A stretch of 13,264 bases of DNA. It comes from an uncultured Clostridia bacterium (GTDB taxonomy: Bacteria; Bacillota; Clostridia; Christensenellales; CAG-138). The first letter of the stretch is position 1, and every line of letters starts with the position of its first letter. Shown here piece by piece: positions 1 to 7,365 of this stretch. A model generated the notes under the pieces. That model ran no database searches and had not been told where the DNA came from. It saw nothing but the letters and a program-made list of their open reading frames with translations. The DNA lies in the NCBI GenBank assembly GCA_937894955.1, contig CALAXO010000037.1, forward strand, positions 1 through 13,264. Direction: 5' to 3'. The translations under genes and the position numbers were made by a program.

Positions 1-740
1 GCTTCGGCGGTATGCCCGGCATCGCCGATGTGGGGCTGGAGCAGGAAAAGGCGCTGTCGCTTCTTGACGGCATCTATTCCACGGTTGTGATTCGTGACAT
101 TCTGGAACGGGAAAAGCGCAGGGGGCAAAAGCAGATCACGGATCCCACACTGCTGCGGAAGATCATCCTGTTCCTTGCGGATAATATCGGCTCAAGCGTG
201 TCGATTGCTTCTATCGGCAATACTTTGGTAAACGAAGGCCTTCTGGAGGACGGTAAGCGCAAAGGCGCACCCAGCGCCCATACGGTGCAGGCATATGTAA
301 ATGCGCTTCTGGAGAGCTACTTCTTCTACGAGATCAAACGCTTTGATATCAAGGGCAAAGCCTACCTCCGCACGCTCGGAAAGTATTATATCGTTGACAT
401 CGGACTTCGCAACTGTCTGCTGGGTTTCCGTAATCGGGACAGCGGTCATGCCATCGAGAATGTCGTTTACTTTGAACTGCTTCGCCGTGGCTATGATGCA
501 GCGATTGGCAAAATCGGCAATGCGGAGGTTGACTTCATCGCAACGACCGCCGACGAGAAAAAGTATATTCAGGTAACGGAATCGATGATGAGTGAGGATG
601 TGCGGAAACGGGAACTTGCACCGCTTCAAAGTATCCGCGATAACTACGAAAAAATCGTGCTGTCCCTTGAGCCGGGTCTTGATGCTTCCTATGACGGAAT
701 CAAATCCGAAAACCTCATCGACTGGCTGCTTAACGAGTAA
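1..740 (+). CDS. AAA-type ATPase with DUF4143 C-terminal domain, 5'-truncated by window edge
   Basis: The reading frame is open from the first complete codon (position 3) to a TAA at 738-740, and the residues before the first ATG (FGG, then MPGIADV) continue the protein, so the true start is upstream. The visible 245 or so residues match the C-terminal part of the large AAA_14/DUF4143 ATPase family: a 'GGMPG' segment, then a helical region with GIYSTVVIRDILERE, a winged-helix-like stretch, and a nuclease-like fold near the end (IENVVYFELLRRGYD, then EVDFIA, then YIQV). The last part resembles a PD-(D/E)xK core, but the position of the catalytic lysine is occupied by the Q-V of YIQV, as is common in this family, so nuclease activity is doubtful. 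The Walker motifs are expected upstream and cannot be checked. The family's cellular role is not established. Family call is confident, function is not. Confidence 0.85.
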   Translation, partial: FGGMPGIADVGLEQEKALSLLDGIYSTVVIRDILEREKRRGQKQITDPTLLRKIILFLADNIGSSVSIASIGNTLVNEGLLEDGKRKGAPSAHTVQAYVNALLESYFFYEIKRFDIKGKAYLRTLGKYYIVDIGLRNCLLGFRNRDSGHAIENVVYFELLRRGYDAAIGKIGNAEVDFIATTADEKKYIQVTESMMSEDVRKRELAPLQSIRDNYEKIVLSLEPGLDASYDGIKSENLIDWLLNE

Positions 741-1024
741 ACACTGCATTTCCAAGGGAAATTTAAAAGTTTTTGCGGTTCAAGTCATAAACTTCTTCAG
801 TCCGAAAATTCGGACACTTTCAGACTTGAAAGCAGATACAATCGAAGAATATAAAATGGACTGTTTCGGCTGTTTCCACAGGGGGAACTGCTTTTAAGGA
901 CAGTACAAGAACAGCAAACATGAACAAGTCCGTGTTACACACAAAAATCATGCTTTCTGCATAAGCCCGCTTCACTTGAGCCGGAAAATGTAATGAGCAG
1001 CACTCTACGGATTGCCTGCTTTCG
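741..1024. other. Intergenic stretch without a supported gene
   Basis: This stretch lies between the ATPase-like gene and the terminator of the leftward ABC operon. Open frames here are short, lack ribosome binding sites and look like no family I know. It contains a nested inverted repeat (779-830, separate entry) and a fair promoter-like pair on the + strand, TTGAAA at 826-831 and TATAAA at 850-855 with an 18-base spacer, which drives nothing recognisable. It may be a decayed gene or a small RNA locus, but neither is shown. Confidence 0.5.
779..830 (+). repeat. Nested inverted repeat downstream of the DUF4143 gene
   Basis: An outer pair of perfect 8-base arms, TTCAAGTC (779-786) and GACTTGAA (823-830), encloses an inner hairpin with 7-base arms GTCCGAA (800-806) and TTCGGAC (809-815) and a 2-base centre. 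The structure begins about 40 bases after the stop of the upstream gene, where a terminator would sit, but only a short T run (818-820) follows the inner hairpin. It could be a weak terminator, an RNA element or a remnant of a short interspersed repeat. Confidence 0.5.
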
Positions 1025-1064
1025 AAAAAAACAAGGCGTCCGCCCCGCATATCGGGACGGACGC
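1025..1064 (-). terminator. Rho-independent terminator of the GntR-ABC operon
   Basis: Read on the - strand, GCGTCCGTCCCG (1064-1053), a 5-base loop and CGGGGCGGACGC (1047-1036) form a 12-base-pair stem with one U-G wobble. A run of seven T (A on the + strand, 1025-1031) follows a few bases later. It lies about 50 bases after the permease stop codon and no leftward gene comes next, so it most likely ends the operon. The wobble becomes an A-C mismatch on the + strand and no T run lies there, so it is directional. Confidence 0.85.
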
Positions 1065-1113
1065 TGTTTAGTGACGGCTTTATTTGTTCGAACTCCGAAG
1101 TCCGTTATGATGC

Positions 1114-3381
1114 TTATGCATCGGCAGCGCCGCTGTGCGTGTTGCTGAACAGCTGAAGAATCCTGCTGTAAGCTGCATCATCAACAAAGATGAAGTAGAG
1201 CAGAGAGCCGGCATCGGAATACTCAATTCCGAGCTCGGGCAGCGTATATCTGTCGATGTAACCGTAATCATCGATGAAACTTTTATCATACATTTCATCG
1301 TCAATCTCACTGTTGTATCTGCCGGAAGCTATCGTGTCGAACCGCACGGACAGAACATGCTGACCCGGCTCCGGTGTTTTGCCGCGGCTTTGTTCAATGC
1401 AATTCAACAGAGTATCGATTGTTTCGCTGTTTACATAAGCCTGCTGTGAAAGTGCGGGGGGATTCATGCCGTCAACATTGAAATAGACAAAATTGCTTTG
1501 GAACATGTCATCCAAACCTGAAATCGAGCCGCCGACAATATTAAACGAGCCGTTTTCAAGTGCGTTGAGTGTATCATTGAATCCGCGGGTGTTCTCCGCT
1601 TTTCTGTTTTCGTAAACAATAAGCATACGAAGCGATTCGGGAGTGTTTTCATCAACAGTAACAGCGCGGCAGTAGTTTCCGCTTATGTCGGAAAGCACAG
1701 CGATTTGGGGAGAATTGCCGTATTCGCCGTTGTCCGCAAAGCTCCACGGGTTCATGAAGTCCGCCGGATCTCCTTTTTCCTCGCCGACGATGCCGAACTG
1801 CTGCATGAGCTTATCGGAATCAAGAGCCTTCAGCTCACGCATAAGCGTGTCATGAAAGCGTGCGTCGAGCCCGTGCGGCAGGGCGACTTTTCCGTTTTCG
1901 AATCGGGACAGGTTGACATTGCTTTCAACATAGTCCGTATTCATTGAGAGAATGCTGCGCAGTGACAGAAGTTCGTTTTTCGATGAAAAGACACACGAGT
2001 CAAGGGAGGCAGGATAATAATACGTCTGCCCGCTCTTAAGCTTCACAGCCAGGGTAACGCTGCGGTCGAAAATGTCTACGGAGTTTATGATGGATGAGAA
2101 ACCGAGTGCTGAAGGCTCGATTGCGTACGATTCGGGTGATGTAAACGTATACGTGGAGATGTATTCGAAATTGTTTTTTGAAAGCTGCTCACAGTAGTCA
2201 AAAAGCATTTCATCACGAAGCTTCATGCGTTCCGAATCCTTGTTTCCGCGCCAACAGAGAGAGTAAGCGTCGGAAGGGGGAACCAATCCGCCCTGCACGG
2301 TGACGTATTCGATATTGCTTGCGCGAATTTCGATTTTTTCAGAGGCGCTCGTCATTGCTGCCGAGCAAAGCAGAACGATTGCGATTCCTGCAAGCACGGC
2401 GGGGAAGAACATCAGCCGCTTTAACGCGGATACGAAGCTGCGGAGTGTGATCCAGCTGAACCCGAAATACACAATAACTCCGATAACCGCGGGTGCGATG
2501 AGATTGTTCCATGCAATTTGGGGGGTGCCCGAATAAACGTCGGGATAGAACACATTCTCCGTGAACATGAGCGATGCGGTGAGTGCAAAGCCGATGCTTA
2601 TCAGAACGTGGATCCAACGCGTTCTTGCAGGTTTGCCCGCTGTTTCCGCCTGCGCATTGACAAAAGCGAAATATGCAGCAATCAGAACCGCCGCACAGCA
2701 CAGAACGCGAACAAGACAGTTCAAAAATGTTGACGCGGCAGGGCTGACGGGGAACAGCAGCTCCGTAAGCGAGAAGGGTGATTCGGTATTGTACATGAGC
2801 ACATTGCATGCAATATTCGGCAGAAGAAGACAGACGAACGCAAGCACAATGGTCGGGAAAGTACGTGTGGACAGCGAAAGAACAAGCACAAAGCCGCCGA
2901 ACAGCATCAATCCGCGAAGCAGTGACTCACCGATCGCCTCCGCAACCATGGCGAAACTCGGAGTAAGAACGAATGAGCTTGAAACAGTTGAAACAAGGTT
3001 GCCGATGAATGCTCCGAGAATGTTTGCGGCGGCGCAAATGCCTGCCCAAGCAAGCATTGCGATGAAGGCCGAAATGAGCATGGTTCGTTTTGCAACAGGA
3101 ATGCTTCCGCGGAAATCCCACGCAGAGCGGAAAAGGTGATTTGCAGCAAAAACAGCGCCGGCAACAAAGCAGAATAAGCTGATGTTGCTTACGGCATAGG
3201 ATTGAATATACACGTTTGCACCGTAAAGAACCATTGACAGAAGGTTTTGCGTGATGCCGAAACAGGACAGCATTGACGCAACAAATTCGATCGCTGCAAA
3301 TATGATTCCCGCGGTTGTAAACTCTCTCAGCATTTCGCGGCAGTAGGATTTGCTGAAAAACGGAACAGGATTCTTTCTCAT
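1114..3381 (-). CDS. ABC-2-like transporter permease with large extracytoplasmic C-terminal domain
   Basis: The start is ATG at 3381 (protein begins MRKNPVPFFSK), 9 bases after an AAGGAG; a longer frame to 3438 exists but would overlap the ATPase gene and has no such site. The 755-residue product has about nine hydrophobic segments (roughly 22-42, 62-80, 101-121, 156-172, 176-196, 220-241, 257-273, 292-312, 323-344), then about 410 mostly soluble residues to the C-terminus. With the N-terminus inside, nine segments place the tail outside the membrane. The loop 'DFRGSIPVAKR' resembles the 'HSLPV-(K/R)' loop of YtrC/YtrD-type ABC-2 permeases. The gene is third in a GntR-ATPase-permease operon, 13 bases after the ATPase stop, so it is inferred to be the membrane partner of that ATPase. 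The substrate is unknown; in ytr-like operons the theme is cell-envelope or antimicrobial-peptide stress. The C-terminal domain may correspond to a DUF6449-like region, which I cannot confirm. Confidence 0.85.
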   Translation of the reverse strand: MRKNPVPFFSKSYCREMLREFTTAGIIFAAIEFVASMLSCFGITQNLLSMVLYGANVYIQSYAVSNISLFCFVAGAVFAANHLFRSAWDFRGSIPVAKRTMLISAFIAMLAWAGICAAANILGAFIGNLVSTVSSSFVLTPSFAMVAEAIGESLLRGLMLFGGFVLVLSLSTRTFPTIVLAFVCLLLPNIACNVLMYNTESPFSLTELLFPVSPAASTFLNCLVRVLCCAAVLIAAYFAFVNAQAETAGKPARTRWIHVLISIGFALTASLMFTENVFYPDVYSGTPQIAWNNLIAPAVIGVIVYFGFSWITLRSFVSALKRLMFFPAVLAGIAIVLLCSAAMTSASEKIEIRASNIEYVTVQGGLVPPSDAYSLCWRGNKDSERMKLRDEMLFDYCEQLSKNNFEYISTYTFTSPESYAIEPSALGFSSIINSVDIFDRSVTLAVKLKSGQTYYYPASLDSCVFSSKNELLSLRSILSMNTDYVESNVNLSRFENGKVALPHGLDARFHDTLMRELKALDSDKLMQQFGIVGEEKGDPADFMNPWSFADNGEYGNSPQIAVLSDISGNYCRAVTVDENTPESLRMLIVYENRKAENTRGFNDTLNALENGSFNIVGGSISGLDDMFQSNFVYFNVDGMNPPALSQQAYVNSETIDTLLNCIEQSRGKTPEPGQHVLSVRFDTIASGRYNSEIDDEMYDKSFIDDYGYIDRYTLPELGIEYSDAGSLLYFIFVDDAAYSRILQLFSNTHSGAADA

Positions 3382-3390
3382 GGTTGGATT

Positions 3391-3396
3391 CTCCTT
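3391..3396 (-). promoter_or_regulatory. Ribosome binding site of the permease, overlapping the ATPase stop codon
   Basis: AAGGAG on the - strand lies 9 bases before the ATG at 3381 and shares bases with the TAA of the ATPase gene (3397-3395). This decides the permease start and implies translational coupling of the two subunits. Confidence 0.8.
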
Positions 3397-4294
3397 ATTT
3401 GATTTCATCAAAATTGTAGCCGAGGGAAGACAGTTCATATGTAAAAATTTCCTCGATTGATAAGGGAAGCATATCCATTATCAGTGGCTTCATCGCTTCG
3501 ATTTTTGCCGAGGTTTCGGCTGCTTCGCCGCGCACAAGAACGTATATAATGCTGCCTTGCTTGGTGAAAGAAAGCAGTTCAACATCTTTGAAGTCCTCCG
3601 GTGTAACATTTCTTGCGAATGCAAGCTGGACCTTAAACAGCTGTGATTTAGCATCGGCAAGGTCGTTTTGAAAAACGATTTTACCCTGATACAGCATTGC
3701 AAACCGATCGCAAGTGTCCTCGAGTTCGCGCAGGGAGTGGCTGGTCAGAATAACGGTTGAGCCGAAGTCACACATATCACGATAAATAAGGCGTTTGGCA
3801 ATGTTGCGCGCAATCGGATCCAGTCCGTCAAAGGTTTCATCAAAAAGAAGAACATCTGCATTGCAGCTCAGCGCAAGCACCGTCTGCACCTGCCTCACCA
3901 TACCTTTGCTCAGGGAACGAATGCGGCGTTTCTTGTTGAGCTTAAAAATGTTGAGCAGCGCATCAAACTTTTCAAACGAGAACTTGGGATAGCAGGAGGC
4001 ATAGAATTTTGCCATGCGTTCGATCGTTGCCCCGCCTCCCGTAAGGTGCATTCTGTCCGGAACAAAAACGAGGTGTGTTTTTGCGGCGGGATTGTCATAA
4101 ACCGGTTCGTCGTTAATGAGCACGGAACCGTCATCCGCAGTGTAAATTCCCGCAATTATGCGCATAAGAGTGGATTTGCCCGCGCCGTTCGCCCCGACAA
4201 GCCCGAATATGCTGCCCTTTGGAACAGAAAAACTGACTTTGTCCAATGCTTTGAGTTCGCCAAAGTTTTTTGAAAGGTCGGTTACTTTAATCAT
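3395..4294 (-). CDS. ABC transporter ATP-binding protein (YtrB-like)
   Basis: This 299-residue protein is a single nucleotide-binding domain plus a C-terminal accessory region. Visible motifs are Walker A GANGAGKST (34-42), a signature loop SLSKGM (127-132, a variant of LSGGQ), Walker B LLFDE (149-153), D-loop GLDP (157-160) and the switch histidine in LTSHS (H186). The usual Q-loop glutamine is not obvious: the segment reads VFVPDRMHL (76-84), as in several drug- and peptide-exporting ABC-2 ATPases. It should hydrolyse ATP on the cytoplasmic face to power the permease encoded next to it. The gene starts 3 bases after the stop of the GntR gene, with GGAGG in the end of that gene as its ribosome binding site, so the two are translated from one message. 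The family assignment is firm; the exported or extracted substrate is not known. Confidence 0.95.
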   Translation of the reverse strand: MIKVTDLSKNFGELKALDKVSFSVPKGSIFGLVGANGAGKSTLMRIIAGIYTADDGSVLINDEPVYDNPAAKTHLVFVPDRMHLTGGGATIERMAKFYASCYPKFSFEKFDALLNIFKLNKKRRIRSLSKGMVRQVQTVLALSCNADVLLFDETFDGLDPIARNIAKRLIYRDMCDFGSTVILTSHSLRELEDTCDRFAMLYQGKIVFQNDLADAKSQLFKVQLAFARNVTPEDFKDVELLSFTKQGSIIYVLVRGEAAETSAKIEAMKPLIMDMLPLSIEEIFTYELSSLGYNFDEIK

Positions 4295-4297
4295 ATG

Positions 4298-4693
4298 TCA
4301 TTTTTCCTCCGTTTGGTTGTTTTCGATAATGTTTTCATCATAGGCTTTGTTCACTGCGTTGATAACATCCGCCCTGTTGAAACCTGTCAGCTTAAGCTCA
4401 CGGGAAAGTGCGGTTATTTCGTCGAGAAGTTTGCTGCGTGCTTCATGCAATCGCTGCATTGCGTCCGGCGAAACGAACCTCCCGCTGCCGGGAACGCTGT
4501 AACAAAGTCCGCGCCGCTCCAGCTCGGTATAAGCCTTTTGAAGCGTGTTCGGATTCACGGAAAACTGCACCGACAATGCGCGCACGGATGCGACGGGCGA
4601 ATTGGGTTTCAGCTCGCCTGTGAGTATTTCTCGCTCAATACCGTCTATGACCTGTTCATAAATCGGCGTTCGAGAAAATTTATCAATCTGCAA
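4298..4693 (-). CDS. GntR-family transcriptional regulator, YtrA-like
   Basis: The 131-residue product has an N-terminal winged helix-turn-helix (about residues 8-74, with the characteristic SVRALSVQFSVNPNTLQKAY and GSGRFVS) and a short helical tail, the size and layout of the YtrA subfamily, which lacks the large effector domain of other GntR proteins. The start is most likely TTG at 4693 (protein MQIDKFSRTPIYEQV), because GGAGGT lies 7 bases upstream; a GTG at 4702 in the same frame overlaps that site and is less likely. YtrA regulators usually repress their own ABC operon and are relieved by cell-wall stress. The gene is first in the operon and perfect inverted repeats overlap its expected transcription start, which supports autorepression. 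That regulatory role is inferred. Confidence 0.92.
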   Translation of the reverse strand: MQIDKFSRTPIYEQVIDGIEREILTGELKPNSPVASVRALSVQFSVNPNTLQKAYTELERRGLCYSVPGSGRFVSPDAMQRLHEARSKLLDEITALSRELKLTGFNRADVINAVNKAYDENIIENNQTEEK

Positions 4694-4700
4694 AAAGTCC

Positions 4701-4706
4701 ACCTCC
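4701..4706 (-). promoter_or_regulatory. Ribosome binding site deciding the TTG start of the GntR gene
   Basis: GGAGGT on the - strand is 7 bases from the TTG at 4693-4691. The competing GTG (4702-4700) shares bases with this site and so cannot use it. Confidence 0.7.
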
Positions 4707-4712
4707 GTTCAT

Positions 4713-4734
4713 ACTGAATCAGTTGCCACAACTG
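4713..4734 (-). promoter_or_regulatory. Candidate operator of the GntR-ABC operon: two overlapping inverted repeats
   Basis: CAGTTG-CCA-CAACTG (4720-4734, + strand) is a perfect inverted repeat with 6-base arms. It overlaps ACTGA-A-TCAGT (4713-4723), a second perfect one with 5-base arms. Both lie just downstream of the -10 box at about the transcription start of the leftward operon, where a bound repressor would block RNA polymerase. Binding by the GntR protein is inferred from position and symmetry. Confidence 0.65.
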
Positions 4735-4742
4735 TGTTATTG

Positions 4743-4772
4743 ATTATAATACAGATGCGTCAGTTTTGTCAA
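4743..4772 (-). promoter_or_regulatory. Sigma-A promoter of the GntR-ABC operon
   Basis: On the - strand TTGACA (4772-4767) and TATAAT (4748-4743) are both perfect consensus hexamers with an 18-base spacer. The start point should fall around 4736, at the candidate operator. A perfect AT-rich palindrome, CTTTTTTCAAAAAAG (4786-4800), lies 13 bases upstream of the -35 and could act as an UP-element-like A-tract. Confidence 0.88.
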
Positions 4773-4813
4773 TGCTTTTTAGAATCTTTTTTCAAAAAAG
4801 GTAATCCTGCAAA

Positions 4814-4827
4814 ATTTCCCGGGAAAT
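4814..4827. repeat. 14-base perfect palindrome in the divergent intergenic region
   Basis: ATTTCCCGGGAAAT is fully self-complementary. It sits between the promoter of the leftward GntR operon and that of the rightward CotH gene. It is a possible binding site for a dimeric regulator, though nothing else shows this. Confidence 0.45.
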
Positions 4828-4895
4828 ACATTGAATTCATCCCTTGTTTGGTATTCATGCGCGATTCGGCGGCATAAAAATGCGAAAAATGAGTG

Positions 4896-4913
4896 CAGAA
4901 TTCGAATATTCTG
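4896..4913. repeat. Inverted repeat upstream of the CotH-dockerin promoter
   Basis: CAGAAT-TCGAAT-ATTCTG has perfect 6-base arms and lies about 40 bases upstream of the -35 box of the CotH-dockerin gene. The position suits an activator site, but no cognate regulator is identified. Confidence 0.4.
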
Positions 4914-4954
4914 TGACAAAAGTTGAAAAATTACAATATGAGTTTGGAAATGGG

Positions 4955-4983
4955 TTGAAATGAACCGCGAAATATGCTAAAAT
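4955..4983 (+). promoter_or_regulatory. Sigma-A promoter of the CotH-dockerin gene
   Basis: TTGAAA (4955-4960) and TAAAAT (4978-4983) are separated by 17 bases. Transcription would start near 4990, essentially on the upstream ATG at 4991, which argues that this ATG is not the translation start and that the GTG at 5027 is. Confidence 0.75.
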
Positions 4984-5013
4984 AATCGATATGTTTGCGA
5001 AAATTCTATTTTC

Positions 5014-5020
5014 GGAGGAG
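5014..5020 (+). promoter_or_regulatory. Ribosome binding site deciding the GTG start of the CotH-dockerin gene
   Basis: GGAGGAG lies 6 bases before the GTG at 5027-5029. Starting there gives a protein that begins directly with a clean signal peptide, whereas starting at 4991 adds 12 residues and leaves no leader. Confidence 0.8.
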
Positions 5021-5026
5021 TTGCTT

Positions 5027-7309
5027 GTGAACAAGCTTTGCAGGCGCACACTGTGTGCGATAACAGCATTGCTGTTTGTGCTCTGCTCTCTGCCTGCCGG
5101 CGCAAGAACCGAGACGGCAGCGGGCGGGATAACTTCATATGCAGAGGATTCAAACGGAGTTGTTGAATACGAGATCAAGCCTCGACATTCGGACGGGGTA
5201 ACTTTGGAATACAGCAAAACGGTTCTGCGCGGCAACCTGCATTCAGGTGTTTTCACGTTTGCGGAAACGAAAACTGTGACCCTCGTTGCAAAGTTTGCGG
5301 AGGGCTGGAGCTATAACGATAAATACAGCGTGTTCTTCCCAAGCAATCCCGCGCGAAGAACGATATTGCTCAACAGCGATGCGAGCATACGCTTTTCGTT
5401 TTTCGCAATCGCAGGGGAGAGCGTGGCATTCTCTGACTTATATCTCTTGGGAATTTATGCCGCAGTCGAATCCCTTCCGCGGCTGGATATCACAACCTTA
5501 AATGATTTTTCGCTCATCGGCAAGGATAATTGGGTGTCTGCAAGTTTCAGTTTGACTCTCGGAACGAAAAAGTATTCAAGCGGCGGGTTCAGCGGTTCGG
5601 GCTATGTTAAGGGGCGCGGAAATCTGTCTTGGACGCAGCCGCAAAAGCCTTATTCGATTAAGTTGGAACAAAAAACATCGCTGCTTGATATTCCTGCAAC
5701 AAAGCGGTATGCAATCGTTGCAAGCTATTCGGATCCCTCTCTGATGCGAAACCTTGTGACATACAAAGCCGGTGCATTGCTTTCGGGCATGGCCTATGTT
5801 CCGAAATGCGAATTCGTTGATGTTTATTTAAACGGAGAATACAACGGGATCTATATCCTGATAGAACGTCCGGGCATTGAAAGCACAAAAATCGATATTG
5901 ACGAAGCGAACGAGAGCGATATAACAGGCGGCTATTTCATCGAAAAGGATATTGCGATGAAGGTTGATTTTGCACGTGACATGTGGTTCGGCTGCCCATA
6001 TTGGGCGAATCAGACGCAGGATTATTTCGTGCTTAAACAGCCGGAACCCGCTTCCTCCGAACTCACGGCGCGAATGCTTGAATACCTTGAGGAACACATG
6101 AAAAGTGTTCATAATGCCGTGATGGGCATAAGCGGCGAAGACTACCAAAAATACATTGATGTCGATTCGTGGATAGATTACATTATTATTCAGGAAATAA
6201 CAAAGAACATCGACGGTAATTTTAAAACAAGCTGCTATCTGTATAAACAGAGTCAGGACGACAGGCTGTACATGACCGCAATATGGGATTTTGATATTGC
6301 GTTCGGGCTGACGGCATTTAATAATGCCAGTGCGGAACACAATGATGTTGAGGACTGCGTCGGCGGAAGAGGTCCGGTCGGGTTCATTGCAATAAACAGT
6401 TCGGCTCCGTGGTTCAATGCGTTGTATCACAACTATCCGGATTTTCAGACGCGGTTCAAACAGCGCTACAAAGAATACCGCAGCACGTTGATTCCCGAGT
6501 TTTTTGCACTTATCAACGAACAGGCGGCATATTTGTACAATTGCACTGCCGCAACCGAAGAAAAATGGGAAAAGAACTTTGATCACGGCGTCAATTTTCT
6601 TACCAATTGGCTTACGGGACGAATTGAATGGCTGGATTCCCAATTGCTCGACGGACAGAGCGGAATTACCGACCTTAACTATGCTTTGAACGTTCCGGGC
6701 GGCTCTCTTGAGTTCACATCCGAAACGGACGATCCGTTCATTGGCATCACAACAGTTTCAAGGGGCATGGTCGGCAACACCGTTGTCGGCGGGCGCATTG
6801 CTGCAGTAAGCTCGAATGCGGGCGAGAACAATTCCGAAAGCGATCTGCGCCTGACAGTGACGATGAAAGCGGGGGACACGCTGAGTTTCGATTACTGCGT
6901 CAGCAGCGGGGTTGACACGGACAGGTTTATCTGCACCGTCGGAACAATGGTCTTGATGGAGATTTCGGGTGAAACGGGGTGGACAAAATACATTTTCACC
7001 GCACCGATCGACGGAAGGTATTGTTTCCGCTGGAGCTATGAAAAGGGCAACGACAAATCAGCGGGCGTTGATGACTGCGTTTATATTGACAACGTTGAGC
7101 TGAAAGCCGTGGGGCTGGATGCCGCTCGCGGGGATGTGAATATGGACGGGAAAATCACCCTTTCGGACAGCATGGCGGCACTGCGCACCGCGCTCGGGCT
7201 GGACGGGTTTGACCCGGAACGCCGTGAGCTTTCGGATTATAACTGCGACGGCGTGATTTCCGTTGAAGATGCAGTTGCAATTGCAAAGAAAGTCATGCAT
7301 ATTGTGTAG
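5027..7309 (+). CDS. Secreted CotH-kinase-like protein with Ig-like domain and C-terminal type I dockerin
   Basis: The 760-residue product starts at GTG 5027. Residues 1-26 form a signal peptide (NKLCRR, a hydrophobic core, SLPAGA). Residues about 27-150 are beta-rich and unassigned. About 153-540 match the CotH family: KGRGNLSW (195-202) with KPYSIKL, then SDPSLMRN (235-242), VYLNGEYNGIYILIERP (266-282) and IWDFDIAFG (419-427, the acidic motif that aligns with metal-binding aspartates of CotH kinases). About 555-697 look like an Ig-like or jelly-roll adhesion domain (AGDTLSFDYCVSSG, ending in YIDNVEL). Residues 702-760 are a dockerin with two calcium loops (DVNMDGKITLSD at 703-714 and DYNCDGVISVED at 737-748). 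CotH proteins phosphorylate spore-coat proteins in Bacillus; secreted CotH-dockerin proteins occur in cellulosome-forming Clostridia, where their role is unclear. The protein should be exported and docked on a cohesin scaffold. Kinase activity is untested. Confidence 0.93.
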   Translation: MNKLCRRTLCAITALLFVLCSLPAGARTETAAGGITSYAEDSNGVVEYEIKPRHSDGVTLEYSKTVLRGNLHSGVFTFAETKTVTLVAKFAEGWSYNDKYSVFFPSNPARRTILLNSDASIRFSFFAIAGESVAFSDLYLLGIYAAVESLPRLDITTLNDFSLIGKDNWVSASFSLTLGTKKYSSGGFSGSGYVKGRGNLSWTQPQKPYSIKLEQKTSLLDIPATKRYAIVASYSDPSLMRNLVTYKAGALLSGMAYVPKCEFVDVYLNGEYNGIYILIERPGIESTKIDIDEANESDITGGYFIEKDIAMKVDFARDMWFGCPYWANQTQDYFVLKQPEPASSELTARMLEYLEEHMKSVHNAVMGISGEDYQKYIDVDSWIDYIIIQEITKNIDGNFKTSCYLYKQSQDDRLYMTAIWDFDIAFGLTAFNNASAEHNDVEDCVGGRGPVGFIAINSSAPWFNALYHNYPDFQTRFKQRYKEYRSTLIPEFFALINEQAAYLYNCTAATEEKWEKNFDHGVNFLTNWLTGRIEWLDSQLLDGQSGITDLNYALNVPGGSLEFTSETDDPFIGITTVSRGMVGNTVVGGRIAAVSSNAGENNSESDLRLTVTMKAGDTLSFDYCVSSGVDTDRFICTVGTMVLMEISGETGWTKYIFTAPIDGRYCFRWSYEKGNDKSAGVDDCVYIDNVELKAVGLDAARGDVNMDGKITLSDSMAALRTALGLDGFDPERRELSDYNCDGVISVEDAVAIAKKVMHIV

Positions 7310-7365
7310 CCATGCAGCAGAGTACCCTCCCTGCGAATTGAACATTACATATTCGAAATACAATA

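Noticed and set aside
192..755. A 187-codon - strand frame opposite the DUF4143 gene.
   Set aside because: The + strand protein has clear family motifs; the antisense product has none.
856..897. A 13-codon cysteine-rich frame, MDCFGCFHRGNCF, starting at ATG 856.
   Set aside because: There is no ribosome binding site, and the only nearby promoter-like pair would start transcription inside the frame.
3382..3438. A 19-residue N-terminal extension of the permease.
   Set aside because: It overlaps the ATPase gene and lacks a ribosome binding site, whereas ATG 3381 has AAGGAG at 9 bases.
4991..5026. ATG at 4991 as the start of the CotH-dockerin protein.
   Set aside because: It lies at the expected transcription start with no ribosome binding site, while GTG 5027 has GGAGGAG and begins a clean signal peptide.
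5828..6643. A 271-codon - strand frame inside the CotH-dockerin gene.
   Set aside because: It is antisense to a well-supported gene and has no translation signal or family likeness.
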